Below, piece after piece: positions 31,899 to 41,793 of a stretch of 64,000 nt of DNA. Below the pieces are notes generated by a model. It saw only the letters and a list, made by a program, of their open reading frames with translations. It was not told the DNA's origin and did no database searches. Positions within the stretch are counted from its first letter, which is position 1; every line of letters starts with the position of its first letter. The translations under genes and the position numbers were made by a program. Source of the DNA: Cyanobium sp. CACIAM 14 (GTDB taxonomy: Bacteria; Cyanobacteriota; Cyanobacteriia; PCC-6307; Cyanobiaceae); assembly GCA_000708525.1 (NCBI GenBank), contig JMRP01000004.1, forward strand, positions 105,714-169,713, in the 5' to 3' direction.

Positions 31899-32782
31899 GC
31901 CGGACCCCCTGTGGTGCGCGCGATCCTCGCGCGCCGCAGCAGCAGCCAGCCGACCCCGAGGAGCACCGCCAGCAGCAGGAACGTGGCCAGCATCACGGTG
32001 GCGGCATAGCCGAAGTCGAGGAAGCGCATGGCATTCAGGTAGGCATAGAGGGACAGGCTCTCCGTGCTGCCTCCGGGCCCGCCACCCGTGAGCACCTGGA
32101 TCAGGTCGAACACCCCCAGGGCCTGGGCGAGCCGGAACAGCAGCGCCAGGCTGAGATAGGGCACCAGCAGGGGCAGGGTGAGACGACGCAGGATCTGGAT
32201 CCGGCTGGCTCCCTCCAGCCGCAGGGTCTCCTCCAGATCCGCCGGGATCGACTGGAGCCCGGCCAGGAGCAGAAGGGCCACGAACGGCATGGTCTTCCAG
32301 ACGTCCGCCAGCACGGCGAAGAACCAGGTGGTGGCCGGCGTGGTGAGGAAGCCGTAGCTGGGGGCGCCCAGCGATCGCAGAGCGGCGTTGAGGGGGCCAT
32401 GGGGATCGTTGAGGATCCAACGCCAGCCCAGGGCCATCACGGTGGTGGGCAGGGCCCAGGGCAGCAGGGTCAGGGCCCGCAGGGTCCCCCGTCCCCGCAG
32501 GGGCTGATGCAGCAGCAGGGCCACGCCCAGGCCGCCCGCGAGCTCCAGGGCCACCGAGCAGAAGGCGAAGCGGAGCGTCTGCCCCGCATCCTTCCAGAAC
32601 CGGACATCCTCGATCAGCCGCTGCCAGTTGGCGCCGCCGTTGGGCACCGGCCGCAGGCCGGTGAGCACGGAACTGGCGTGGCCGCTCAGCCAGCCGTAGC
32701 GCAGCAGGGGATAGAGGAACACCGCCACCAGCAGCAGCAGGGCGGGGAGCATCAGCAGGGCCTTGGCGCCGGAGAGTTTCAC
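31895..32782 (-). CDS. Sugar ABC transporter permease (MalF-like)
   Basis: Multiple TM segments; DLEETLRLEGASRIQILRRLTLPLLVPYLSLALLFRLAQALGVFDLIQVLTGGGPG. Confidence 0.92.
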   Translation of the reverse strand: MKLSGAKALLMLPALLLLVAVFLYPLLRYGWLSGHASSVLTGLRPVPNGGANWQRLIEDVRFWKDAGQTLRFAFCSVALELAGGLGVALLLHQPLRGRGTLRALTLLPWALPTTVMALGWRWILNDPHGPLNAALRSLGAPSYGFLTTPATTWFFAVLADVWKTMPFVALLLLAGLQSIPADLEETLRLEGASRIQILRRLTLPLLVPYLSLALLFRLAQALGVFDLIQVLTGGGPGGSTESLSLYAYLNAMRFLDFGYAATVMLATFLLLAVLLGVGWLLLRRARIARTTGGPA

Positions 32783-34128
32783 GGGCCCGTCCCCGCCGCT
32801 GCCGGGGTTCCCACCATCGACCGCAGCACCTGGAGGCTCTGGCGCTGGGCGGAGGCCATGGCGGCGGCGGGAGCCTCCTGGCCGGTGAGCATGCCGTTCA
32901 CCTGGCGTGTGAGCAGATCGCTCAGCTGGGCATAGGCGGCGGTGAGGGGGCGCGGCTCCGGGTGCTGCAGGGCGGCACGCTGCACCACCAGCAGAGGGGC
33001 CTGGCGCTGCAGCTCGGGATCGTCGTAGAGACGGCTCCAGGTGGGGGCATAGCCCTGCTCCAGGGCCAGCTGACGCTGCACCGTCTCGCCGGTCAGCCAG
33101 CGGATCGCCGTCACCGCCTCCTCGGGATGGGGGCTGCCCCTGATCAGGGAGAGGCCCCAGGTGCCGAGGGTGCCCCCTGCCTGCCGGCCGGGAGCGGCCA
33201 CCACGGTGGTAACGCCCACCTTGCCCCTGATCGGGCCGTCGGCCTTCTCGATCTCCCGCCAGGCGTAGGGCCAGTTGCGCAGGAACGCCGCTTCACCGGC
33301 GGCGAACATCTGCAGGGCGTCGTTTTCCGTGAACCCGGCCACCGACGCCGGACTCACCCCATGGCGCAGCAGTCCGTCGAGCCAGCTGGCCGCCGCCACC
33401 GCCTCGGGACTGTCCAGCGCCGTGGCGCCGGAAGCACCATCCCACCAGCGGGCCCCGAAGGCCTGCAGCACCTCCACCATCACGCAGCTGAGGCCCTCGT
33501 ACTGGCGCCCCTGCCAGAGATACCCCCAGGGCACCTTGCCGCGGCGCTGCAGATCGCGGGAGATGGCCACCAGCTCGTCGGTGTCGCGCGGCGGCCGATC
33601 CATCAGATCGGTGCGCCAGTAGAGCAGGCCGGTGTCGCCGGTGAGGGGCATGCGCCAGAGGTGGTCGCCGATGCTGTTGCCGAGCCGGGCGCCGGGTTCC
33701 ATGGCAGCCAGCACCTCGGGGCCGAACCAGCCGTCCAGGGGGGTGAACCAACCGGCGGCCACATACTTCGCCAGCCAGCTGACATCCACCAGCAGCAGGT
33801 CGAAGGGGGCCTCCCCCAGCAGCAGGCTGCTGATGGCCAGATCGGAGATGGCCTCGGTGTCCAGCGGGCCGCGGATCACCTCCAGCCGCACGCCGGGGTT
33901 CTTTGCATTGAAACGGGCCACCGGGCCGGCCACCGCATCGGCCAGGGGTGCCGGCATCAGCGCCCGGATCGGCACAGGCTGCGGAGCCGCCCCCTGCAGG
34001 CGGCCCAAGCCGGGGGCAACCCCCAGGGCCAGCAGCATCGCTGCCAGCAGTGCGGACAGGCCCACGGCCAGCGGGCCCGGGATGCCCGGCGGCCGGCGCA
34101 GGCCGGCACGGAGGCGGCGGAGGGGCAT
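32779..34128 (-). CDS. Extracellular solute-binding protein of a sugar-type ABC transporter
   Basis: AMEPGARLGNSIGDHLWRMPLTGDTGLLYWRTDLMD, WPYAWREIEKADGPIRGKVGVTTV; N-terminal hydrophobic anchor. Confidence 0.9.
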   Translation of the reverse strand: MPLRRLRAGLRRPPGIPGPLAVGLSALLAAMLLALGVAPGLGRLQGAAPQPVPIRALMPAPLADAVAGPVARFNAKNPGVRLEVIRGPLDTEAISDLAISSLLLGEAPFDLLLVDVSWLAKYVAAGWFTPLDGWFGPEVLAAMEPGARLGNSIGDHLWRMPLTGDTGLLYWRTDLMDRPPRDTDELVAISRDLQRRGKVPWGYLWQGRQYEGLSCVMVEVLQAFGARWWDGASGATALDSPEAVAAASWLDGLLRHGVSPASVAGFTENDALQMFAAGEAAFLRNWPYAWREIEKADGPIRGKVGVTTVVAAPGRQAGGTLGTWGLSLIRGSPHPEEAVTAIRWLTGETVQRQLALEQGYAPTWSRLYDDPELQRQAPLLVVQRAALQHPEPRPLTAAYAQLSDLLTRQVNGMLTGQEAPAAAMASAQRQSLQVLRSMVGTPAAAGTGP

Positions 34129-34173
34129 AGGCCAACGTTACGCGGCCCGCCCGGTTCCTCCGCCTCGGGTCGA

Positions 34174-36093
34174 TCAGAGGCTCCGCTGCATCAGCTGGCC
34201 CATCAGGTCGGCGCTGCGCTGCTGGAAGCCCGCCAGCTGGTTGGGCTCCAGACCTCCCACCGCCAACCGTGCCATTTCATAGATGTGACGGCTGAGCTCT
34301 TTGGCCAGTAGCTGACTTGGGGAGGTGCCGGAGCTGCCAGTGATCACGGCGCCGGAGGAGAGCCTGAGCAGCCCTTCCACCAGAGGATGGCGGCGGTTGA
34401 CCAGCAGCACATGGTGCTCGGGCAGTCCCGGCAGCCGCTGCTCCATCAGGGCCCCCATGTCGTTGAGGCGCCGCATCTGCTCGGGCAGCAGGATCAGGGC
34501 GGCCGGTGATCCCTCGCCCTTGAGCGACTGAACCTGGATGGTGACCCTGCTGTCGCCGAGAGCCGACCGGAACAGCTCGCGCAGTTTCTCGGCGCTGTCC
34601 TTGCCGTCGGCATCGGCCAGCTCGCTCTCCGGTTCGTGCAGGCTGGCGTCGAGTTCGGCGTCGACCCGCTGGAACTTGAGCTCCCCGTGGCGGGACTCCA
34701 GCCAGGGGATGAACTGGGAATCGATCAGGGTGTCGGCGAGCAGCACTTCCGCCCCCTGCCCTTTCCACAGGGCCAGGGCTCCCGCCTGGGCGGCCTCATC
34801 GGTGCAGTAGAGGATGCGGCTGGCGTGCTCCGCCGACAGACGACCGCGGTAGCCCGCGAGGGTGGTGAAGGCCTTGCCGTTCTCGCCGGGAATGGGATCG
34901 AGGCTCTGCCCCTCCGCCGGTTCCCCCTCCTGCGCGGGCGCCGTGGTGCCGAACAGCACCAGGTCGGCCACCTGATCGGCAAACTTCTCGTCCTCCATCG
35001 CGCCGATCTTGATGAACGGGGCCACCGAGTCCCAGATGGCGGCGTAGCGGGCCGGCTCGTCGCGGTGCAGCTCCTTGAGCCGGTCGCCCACCTTCTTGGC
35101 CACGAAGCCGCCGATGGAGCGCACCCTGCGGTCGGTCTGGAGGGCGCTGCGGCTCACGTTCAGGGGGATGTCGGGCGAGTCGATCACGCCCCGCAGGGGC
35201 AGCAGATAGCGGGGCACCACCTCCTTGATGGAATCGCTGACGAACACCTGGTTGCAGTAGAGACGGATCTCGCCTTTCTCCCAGTCTGCGCGACCGGTGA
35301 TCCTGGGGAAGTAGAGGATGCCCTGCAGGTTGTAGGGATAGTCGGTATTCAGATGCACCCAGAGCAGGGGATCTCCCTGGAAGGGGTAGAGATAGCGGTA
35401 GAGAGCGATGTAGTCGTCGTCGCTGAGATCCCTCGGGCTCTTGCGCCAGGGTGCCTCCCGCTTGTTGACCGTTTCGCCTTCCAGTTGCACCACCACCGGC
35501 AGGAAGTCGCAGTAGGTGGTGATCAGTGTCCGGATCCGGGAGGGCTCGATGTATTCGAGCTCCTCTTCCATCAGATGCAGGATCACGTCGGTGCCCGGCT
35601 CGGCGCGCTCCGCAGCTTCGAGGCTGAAGTTGGGGGAGCCGTCGCAGCTCCAGCGCACCGCTTCGGCATCGGGGCGGGCACTCAGGCTCACCAGCTCGAC
35701 CCGGGAGGCCACCATGAAGCTGGAGTAGAAGCCGAGGCCGAAATGGCCGATGATGGCATCGCTCTCGCTCTTGTACTTCTCCAGAAAATCCTCGGCGCTG
35801 GAGAATGCCACCTGGTTGATGTAGCGCTTCACCTCATCGGCAGTCATGCCGATACCGTTGTCGGAGATGGTGAGGGTCTTCGCCTCCCGGTCGATGCGGA
35901 TCTGGATCGTCCCTTCCGGTCCCTCGCTGCAGTCGCCCGCCATGGCGGCCATGCGGCGCTTGCTGATCGCATCGACGCCGTTGCTGACCAGTTCCCTCAG
36001 GAAGACCTCATGGCCGGAATAGACCGCCTTCTTGATGATCGGGAAGATGTTCTCGGTGTGGATCTGAATCTGGCCTTGTTCCAGCACCGTCAT
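34174..36093 (-). CDS. htpG: Molecular chaperone HtpG (Hsp90)
   Basis: LRELVSNGVDAISKRRMAA, LTISDNGIGMTADEVKRYINQVAFSSAEDFLEKYK, GHFGLGFYSSFMVA. Confidence 0.97.
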   Translation of the reverse strand: MTVLEQGQIQIHTENIFPIIKKAVYSGHEVFLRELVSNGVDAISKRRMAAMAGDCSEGPEGTIQIRIDREAKTLTISDNGIGMTADEVKRYINQVAFSSAEDFLEKYKSESDAIIGHFGLGFYSSFMVASRVELVSLSARPDAEAVRWSCDGSPNFSLEAAERAEPGTDVILHLMEEELEYIEPSRIRTLITTYCDFLPVVVQLEGETVNKREAPWRKSPRDLSDDDYIALYRYLYPFQGDPLLWVHLNTDYPYNLQGILYFPRITGRADWEKGEIRLYCNQVFVSDSIKEVVPRYLLPLRGVIDSPDIPLNVSRSALQTDRRVRSIGGFVAKKVGDRLKELHRDEPARYAAIWDSVAPFIKIGAMEDEKFADQVADLVLFGTTAPAQEGEPAEGQSLDPIPGENGKAFTTLAGYRGRLSAEHASRILYCTDEAAQAGALALWKGQGAEVLLADTLIDSQFIPWLESRHGELKFQRVDAELDASLHEPESELADADGKDSAEKLRELFRSALGDSRVTIQVQSLKGEGSPAALILLPEQMRRLNDMGALMEQRLPGLPEHHVLLVNRRHPLVEGLLRLSSGAVITGSSGTSPSQLLAKELSRHIYEMARLAVGGLEPNQLAGFQQRSADLMGQLMQRSL

Positions 36094-36184
36094 GGCGAAA
36101 GAGAAGAATCGCCCCGAACCTAGGTGGGGCCACCAGCCGGCTCAAGGGCCCGGAGGTTGGGGTGACCGAACCGGCGCTGCAGGC

Positions 36185-36412
36185 TCAGAGGCCGGGCTTC
36201 TGCAGGTCGGGGCGTTCCTCGGGCAGGATCGCCCCCTCCACGGGGCACACCTGCAGGCAGATGCCGCAGTCGATGCAGGTGTCGAAGTCGATCCAGTAGA
36301 AGGCCGTGCCCTTGCTGTTCGCCCCCTTGCCGGGATGGATGCAGGCCACGGGACAGGCGTCGACACAGTCGGCCACGCCTTCGCAGACGTTGGTGACGAT
36401 CGTGTGGGCCAT
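36185..36412 (-). CDS. 4Fe-4S ferredoxin family protein
   Basis: Manual translation MAHTIVTNVCEGVADCVDACPVACIHPGKG..YWIDFDTCIDCGICLQVCPVEGAILPEE; two Cys clusters. Confidence 0.92.
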   Translation of the reverse strand: MAHTIVTNVCEGVADCVDACPVACIHPGKGANSKGTAFYWIDFDTCIDCGICLQVCPVEGAILPEERPDLQKPGL

Positions 36413-36441
36413 CGACGCGGCTGGGCGGCAGAAGGCGGATC

Positions 36442-37632
36442 CTAGGCAGCCAGCCAGACGGCTCCGCGGCAGCCCCGCTCCCGGGCGAGCCGCTCCGCCT
36501 CGGCCTGGTCGGCACAGGGGCGGGTGCAGAGCTCGGCCGCCTCGCCGTTGCGGTGCAGCTCCCCCATGCGGCTGAGAGCCAGCCCCAGCCCGGCGGGGGT
36601 GGCGCAGGCCACCAGCCAGGGGCCCGAGGTGTCGCCTTCGCCGGCCTGGCCGCGGGCACCGGATTCCAGCAGATCGCGGATGGCTTCCACGTCGAAGCCG
36701 AAGCCCGTGCCGGCCGCCTGGGCCGGGTCGGCGCAGAAGCGCCCCACCAGGGCGTCGTAGCGACCACCGCTGGCGATCGCCACCGGCGCCTCGCTCCCCT
36801 GGCAGACGAGCTTGAACACCAGGCCGTCGTAGAGATCGAAATGGGGCTGGAAGGTGGGATCGAGCTGCACCCTCACTCCCAGGGCCGCGGCGGAAGGCCC
36901 GACGCTGGCCAGGGTGCCGGCCAGCGTCTCCAGCAGCGGCACCGGGCCCAGCCACTGCTCCAGCTGGTAGAGCACCCGGACCGGTTTGCCGCGCAGAGCG
37001 ATCAGAGCCATCAGCCGCTGGCGCTGGCCGTCGGGCAGCAGCATGGCGCCCAGGGCCAGGGGGTCGAAGTCGGTGAGGGCATGGCGGGCCGCGGAGCGCT
37101 GCTCGGCCGGCACCTGGCCGAGCAGGGCGTTGAGGAGTCCGTGGTGTCCCACCAGCAGGGTGGGCTGGTGCTGGGGACGCAGTCCCAGGGTGGCCACCGC
37201 CGCCAGCAGCAGGTGCACCAGTTCGGTGTCCGCCGCCGGGGAGGGTTCCCCCAGCAGTTCCACGCCGCTCTGCAGTTGCTCGCTGATCCGCTGACCGCCG
37301 CCGTCGCCGGTGACGCTGCGGAAGGTGGTGCCGCTGGCCCAGAGCCGCAGGGGGCGGGGATGGGCCAGCAGGCGGGTGCTGGCGGCCCGGGCGATCGGGG
37401 CGGTCAGCTCGGGCCTGAGCCCCAGCGGATCGTCCGACGCCAGACGGACCACCTCCCGTTCGGCGATGGCGCCTCCGGCCTCGAGGGTGTCGAGGCGCTC
37501 GATGGTGGGCGGTGCCACCTCCTGGTAGCCCCAGAGGCGGTACACGCCGGCCAGCAGATCGCAGAGGCGCCGGTTGCTGTCCACCTGGCCGGGGTTCAGA
37601 TCCCGTGCGCCGGCAGCAGGTTGCAGGGCCAT
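36442..37632 (-). CDS. hisZ: ATP phosphoribosyltransferase regulatory subunit
   Basis: HisRS-like RLCDLLAGVYRLWGYQEVAPPTIERLDTLEAGG..LRPELTAPIAR; SGGRYDALVGRF. Confidence 0.9.
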   Translation of the reverse strand: MALQPAAGARDLNPGQVDSNRRLCDLLAGVYRLWGYQEVAPPTIERLDTLEAGGAIAEREVVRLASDDPLGLRPELTAPIARAASTRLLAHPRPLRLWASGTTFRSVTGDGGGQRISEQLQSGVELLGEPSPAADTELVHLLLAAVATLGLRPQHQPTLLVGHHGLLNALLGQVPAEQRSAARHALTDFDPLALGAMLLPDGQRQRLMALIALRGKPVRVLYQLEQWLGPVPLLETLAGTLASVGPSAAALGVRVQLDPTFQPHFDLYDGLVFKLVCQGSEAPVAIASGGRYDALVGRFCADPAQAAGTGFGFDVEAIRDLLESGARGQAGEGDTSGPWLVACATPAGLGLALSRMGELHRNGEAAELCTRPCADQAEAERLARERGCRGAVWLAA

Positions 37633-37667
37633 GGAATCAGTCGCAGGGGGCGGGAGCGCTGGGGATC

Positions 37668-38567
37668 CTATGGAGCGTCGGCGCCGCAGCCGTCGTCATC
37701 CAGCTCGGGGGCCCCGTAGCTGGCACCCCTGAGGGGACGGCAGCGGGCCAGCCCCTCGATCAGCGGCTGCCGCAGGCCGGAACCGCAGGCGATCACCCGA
37801 CCGGCACTCAGATCCAGCGAGCCGCCGTCATAGGCGCACACTTGTCCGCCCGCCTCCTCCACCAGCACCACTCCGGCCGCCAGATCCCACGGGGCCAGGC
37901 CCCGCTCCCAGTAGCCGTCCACCCGGCCGGCGGCCACGAAGGCCAGATCCACGGCGGCGGCACCGGCACGGCGCACCCCGTGGGTGCGGTGCGTGAACCA
38001 GGCGAACTCGGCGTAGTTGTTGTCGCGGCGCTCTGTGCGGTCGTAGGAGAAGCCCGTGGCCAGCAGGGCATCGTCGAGCCGGTCGCAGGCGGTCACCTGC
38101 AGCCGGCGGCCGTTGCACCAGGCGCCCTGCCCCGGCGCCGCCCAGTAGTGCTCCTCCAGTACCGGCAGCTCCAGGGCGCCCAGCAGGGGAAGCCCTCGCC
38201 AGCAGAGCCCCACGGAGGTGGCGAAGACGGGAAAGCCGTGGGCGTAGTTGGTGGTGCCATCGAGCGGGTCGACGCACCACTGCAGCTCGCCGTTGCCCTC
38301 CCGCCGGCCGCTCTCCTCGGCCAGCACCGCCAGGCCGGGGGTGCGCTGTTCCAGCACCGCCAGAACGGCCGCCTCGGCGGCCAGGTCGGCCTCGGTGACC
38401 AGATTGCCCGCCGCACCTTTCTGGCGCACCTGCTCCAGCCGGCCGAAGTGGCTGCGCAGCTGCCGCCCGCCGGCCACGGCAGCCTCGCGGGCCACCCCCA
38501 GCAACCGTTCCAGCTCGGCCTGATCCAGCCCCGCTCCGGCGCGGGCCTGCTCGCAGAGGGAGCTCAT
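37668..38567 (-). CDS. Inositol monophosphatase family protein
   Basis: NLVTEADLAAEAAVLAVL, EESGRREGNGELQWCVDPLDGTTNYAHGFPVFATSVGL, RAGAAAVDLAFVAAGRVDGYWERGLAPWDLAAG. Confidence 0.92.
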   Translation of the reverse strand: MSSLCEQARAGAGLDQAELERLLGVAREAAVAGGRQLRSHFGRLEQVRQKGAAGNLVTEADLAAEAAVLAVLEQRTPGLAVLAEESGRREGNGELQWCVDPLDGTTNYAHGFPVFATSVGLCWRGLPLLGALELPVLEEHYWAAPGQGAWCNGRRLQVTACDRLDDALLATGFSYDRTERRDNNYAEFAWFTHRTHGVRRAGAAAVDLAFVAAGRVDGYWERGLAPWDLAAGVVLVEEAGGQVCAYDGGSLDLSAGRVIACGSGLRQPLIEGLARCRPLRGASYGAPELDDDGCGADAP

Positions 38568-38932
38568 TCGTCGTCCAGGGGCAGACCGGCGCGCACCCGA
38601 CCGCGGCCGAAGAAGCGGCCGAACTGGCGGTCGTAGACCTCGTCCTCGTCCTGGGTCTCCACCTCCAGCGGGCCGGTGGCCCGGGCCACGCACAGAAGGC
38701 CGTAGCCCTCCTGCCGCAGCTCCCGCGACAGGCCCAGGGCCTCCCGCTGGTCGATGGCGCCGGAGAGCACCCGCACGGCGCAGGCGGTGCAGCAGCCGTT
38801 GCGGCAGCTGAAGGGAAGGGGTTCGCCCTGGGCTTCGAAACTGCGAAGGATGTACTCCCCCTCCGGCACCTCCAGACGGATCACCCGGTTGGCCTGGCGC
38901 CAGTGGACCGTGATCGGGAAGGTGCGGGGCAT
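38564..38932 (-). CDS. 2Fe-2S ferredoxin-like protein
   Basis: EVPEGEYILRSFEAQGEPLPFSCRNGCCTACAVRVLSGAIDQREALGLSRELRQEGYGLLCVA (CxxxxCxxC..C). Confidence 0.9.
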   Translation of the reverse strand: MPRTFPITVHWRQANRVIRLEVPEGEYILRSFEAQGEPLPFSCRNGCCTACAVRVLSGAIDQREALGLSRELRQEGYGLLCVARATGPLEVETQDEDEVYDRQFGRFFGRGRVRAGLPLDDE

Positions 38933-39018
38933 GGGTGCGCAGGGCATCGGAAGGGCACGGCAGGGGCTGGGGGCCGGTGGTGCCCCTGCTACATTGCCAC
39001 CTGCCCCATTTCGGCGCT

Positions 39019-39105
39019 GGAGAGGTGGCCGAGTGGTCGAAGGCGCAGCACTGGAAATGCTGTATAGGGGCAACTCTATCGAGGGTTCGAATCCCTCCCT
39101 CTCCG
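39019..39105 (+). tRNA. tRNA-Ser (anticodon GGA)
   Basis: GGAGAGG...CCTCTCC acceptor, GGCCGAGTGGTCGAAGGC D-arm, anticodon loop CTGGAAA, long variable arm, GGTTCGAATCC T-loop. Confidence 0.96.
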
Positions 39106-39113
39106 TTGCATCC

Positions 39114-39138
39114 ACCGGTCCCCAGGGCCGGTTTTTTT
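39114..39138 (+). terminator. Rho-independent terminator after tRNA-Ser
   Basis: ACCGGTCCCCAGGGCCGG stem-loop followed by T7. Confidence 0.8.
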
Positions 39139-39567
39139 GTGGAGGATCGCAACAGCACCCCCGCCGAACCCGTCGCGGTTCCGAATGGAAACCTGTCGCG
39201 GGTTGATTCACCCCGAGCCGCCGACGATTGGATCGGCGGCCGCTCGTGAGGAACGACCCATGATCGTTCAGCCGATCCCTGGCATTGCTTCGGTTCGGTG
39301 CAGGTGAACGACTGGTGGCTGCCGTCGATCGTGCGTGCCGTCACGCGGTGGTCGGTGCCGGGTTGCACTCTGAAGATGAACGCGCCGGCCACCTTCATGC
39401 CCGCCAGCGAGCCGGTGGTGGCCTTCTGCGGAGGATCATCGAAGGTTGCCTCCGGGCTCTCGATCTGATCGAGCGTCACCACGCAGGAGTCCTTTGCGGC
39501 TGCGGACCCGTGCTTGAAGGTGCTGTGGCCGTTGAAGGCGTCAAATCACCGCTGGGCAGCGCAGGTC

Positions 39568-39792
39568 TCAGCCGCGCTGCCCACCCAGGTCCTTGATCGC
39601 TTCACCAATCGCGCCGGCAGCCTCCCTGGCCTTGTCCTTGAGATCCCCGGCGGCTTCCATCACCTTCGCCTCCAGTTGCTTGGCTTCGCCTTCCGCCTGG
39701 AGGCGCTCGTCGCCACTGAGTTCACCCGCAGCGGCCTGGAGTTTGCCTTCGGCGCCCTTGACGGTGGCCCTGATCTTGTCTTCGAGGCTCAT
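39568..39792 (-). CDS. CsbD family stress protein
   Basis: MSLEDKIRATVKGAEGKLQAAAGELSGDERLQAEGEAKQLEAKVMEAAGDLKDKAREAAG. Confidence 0.9.
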   Translation of the reverse strand: MSLEDKIRATVKGAEGKLQAAAGELSGDERLQAEGEAKQLEAKVMEAAGDLKDKAREAAGAIGEAIKDLGGQRG

Positions 39793-39872
39793 GGTCGTTC
39801 GGCAAAGGAATGGAGAGGCTCAGACGGGAAGACCCGTGAACCCCTTCTGGAACCGTAGCCGGACTGATCCGA

Positions 39873-40118
39873 TCAGGCTCTCTTGAGCACCCGCAGCACC
39901 ACCAGCAGGAGTACGGCGCCGAGGGTGGCCACCAGGAGGCTGCCCAGCAGCCCTCCTCCGGCGGCACCCGCCAGGCCACTGAACAACAGCCCCCCGATGA
40001 GGGCCCCGATGATCCCCACCACCAGATCGCCGAACAAGCCGAAGCCACCGCCTTTCACGAGCACACCCGCCAGCCAGCCGGCGATCACGCCGACGAGAAG
40101 AAACAAGAGAACGTTCAT
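39873..40118 (-). CDS. GlsB/YeaQ/YmgE family stress response membrane protein
   Basis: VGVIAGWLAGVLVKGGGFGLFGDLVVGIIGALIGGLLFSGLAG. Confidence 0.9.
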   Translation of the reverse strand: MNVLLFLLVGVIAGWLAGVLVKGGGFGLFGDLVVGIIGALIGGLLFSGLAGAAGGGLLGSLLVATLGAVLLLVVLRVLKRA

Positions 40119-40573
40119 GGTCAGATCCCTCGGATTTTTTGATGGGACACGGTTGCCAACCTATGGGGCGTTTCCCCGGAGACCTTCTTCGGAGACGAAG
40201 ATGTTGCCAAACGGCGGACAGGAATTCTTCACAAATCTTGGTGCGGCTTATCGTTCGTGGAATGCCAGGACAACGACCTGCGTCTCGGTGGCGGTCGACA
40301 ACCGAGGGGTGGCAGTGCTCCTCACGTCTCCAGCAAGGGACTGCTCCTTGTCCTGAGGGGTGTGGCGCTGGCTGGAGCGCACCAGCCAACACCGTGGCTC
40401 CGATGGCCGCTGACGGGATTCTCCAGGCTCTCGGTATGGCCAGGCTCGGATTGCAATGCTTCCTTTCCAGTCGCCGCGGGTCCGGAGGTGGACAGGAACG
40501 CGCGGTCGCGTTCCAGGGGTGGCGCGCCGCAGGAACCGCAGCCTTCGGCACTCGACCGCTCGCTCCATCGCGC

Positions 40574-41311
40574 TCAGCGATCCCGCGCCTCGGCGGTGGC
40601 CCCACAGGGGAGGGGATGGGTGCGGGGATCCTTGTCATCCCATGCCAGATAGGCGGTGCCGGCTTCGGGGCGGCGCAGGGGGATCGCCGGCGGCACGCTG
40701 GGGTTGGTGGGATAGGTGCGGCCGTCGAAGGGGAGCTCGGCGTGGTAGCCGTGGCCGGCATCCACCCGCACACGGGTGATCAGTTGCTTCCAGCCGTTGT
40801 GGCGCCGCTCGGTCACGATCAGCGGATCCTTGAACAGGCTCATCCGGGTGATCAGCTGCAGATGGCCGGGGCTGGGCTCGCGGAAGATCAGCAGCGGGCA
40901 GCCGCCGGTGCCGCAGACCATTGGCCCCACCACCTGGGCCACCAGCTCAGGCCTGCCGTCGCCATTGAGGTCCACCTGGCTCCAGGTGTAGCGAACGGCG
41001 GGCATCTGTTCGCATTCCGCCCTGATCCTGTGGCGCTTCACCCTCTCGCCCTCGGCGCTGCCTGGATCGGGGCCGTGGCCGTGGCCATCGTCGATGCGCA
41101 CCGGGAAGAGAACCTCCCGCAGGGCCGCCTCCAGGGTCGGGTTGGGCTTCGGCTCCGGTGGCACCGAGCGCACCACCATGGGGCTGGCGCTGGTGATGGG
41201 CTGGGCCTGCAGTCGCGGAGAGGCCAGGACGGAGCCCGCCGCCAGGGCCAGCAGCGGCAGCGACAGGGCGCGGCGCTGTGGCAGCGGGGCGTGGTGGCAA
41301 GCGCGATCCAT
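40574..41311 (-). CDS. Hypothetical exported protein
   Basis: Signal-like N-terminus LSLPLLALAAGSVLASP; QVDLNGDGRPELVAQVVG. Confidence 0.65.
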   Translation of the reverse strand: MDRACHHAPLPQRRALSLPLLALAAGSVLASPRLQAQPITSASPMVVRSVPPEPKPNPTLEAALREVLFPVRIDDGHGHGPDPGSAEGERVKRHRIRAECEQMPAVRYTWSQVDLNGDGRPELVAQVVGPMVCGTGGCPLLIFREPSPGHLQLITRMSLFKDPLIVTERRHNGWKQLITRVRVDAGHGYHAELPFDGRTYPTNPSVPPAIPLRRPEAGTAYLAWDDKDPRTHPLPCGATAEARDR

Positions 41312-41390
41312 CCGTGACGGCGGGCGTCATTCCCCTTCCTAGCCATTGCGCCCTGCGCGTAGCGTTCTGAGGGTCCGGCGCTTCGTTCCG

Positions 41391-41765
41391 ATGACAAGGA
41401 CAAGGCGCGTTACTCGTCTTGTCGATCCGGCGCTGCTTTTCGCTGCTTTGCTTGCGGCCGGGCTGACCGGCCCGGCGCAGGCGGGACCCCAGGCCAAGGG
41501 CAGTCCGCTGCGGACCCTGCTCGAAGCGGGCCAGGGCCGCGTGCTGTGGATCTACGACGGGATTCGCCACGTGGAACTGCCCCTCGCCGGTGGCAGGGCG
41601 GTGATCGGTCTGAACTGCGAGCGTCAGACCTGGACCCTGTTCACGTTCACGCGCCAGGGCCGGGAGGTGTACAGCTTCCGCAGCGATCCCGGCTGGGCGT
41701 ATCTGCCCGCAGGTCCGATCGCCAGGTCGCGGCTCTGCACGCAACCGGTGCGCGTGGCGGAATGA
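41391..41765 (+). CDS. Hypothetical exported protein
   Basis: MTRTRRVTRLVDPALLFAALLAAGLTGPAQA signal-like sequence followed by a small beta-rich domain. Confidence 0.6.
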   Translation: MTRTRRVTRLVDPALLFAALLAAGLTGPAQAGPQAKGSPLRTLLEAGQGRVLWIYDGIRHVELPLAGGRAVIGLNCERQTWTLFTFTRQGREVYSFRSDPGWAYLPAGPIARSRLCTQPVRVAE

Positions 41766-41793
41766 TGCGGCCCCGGGTCCGGTAGCCCGGCCT

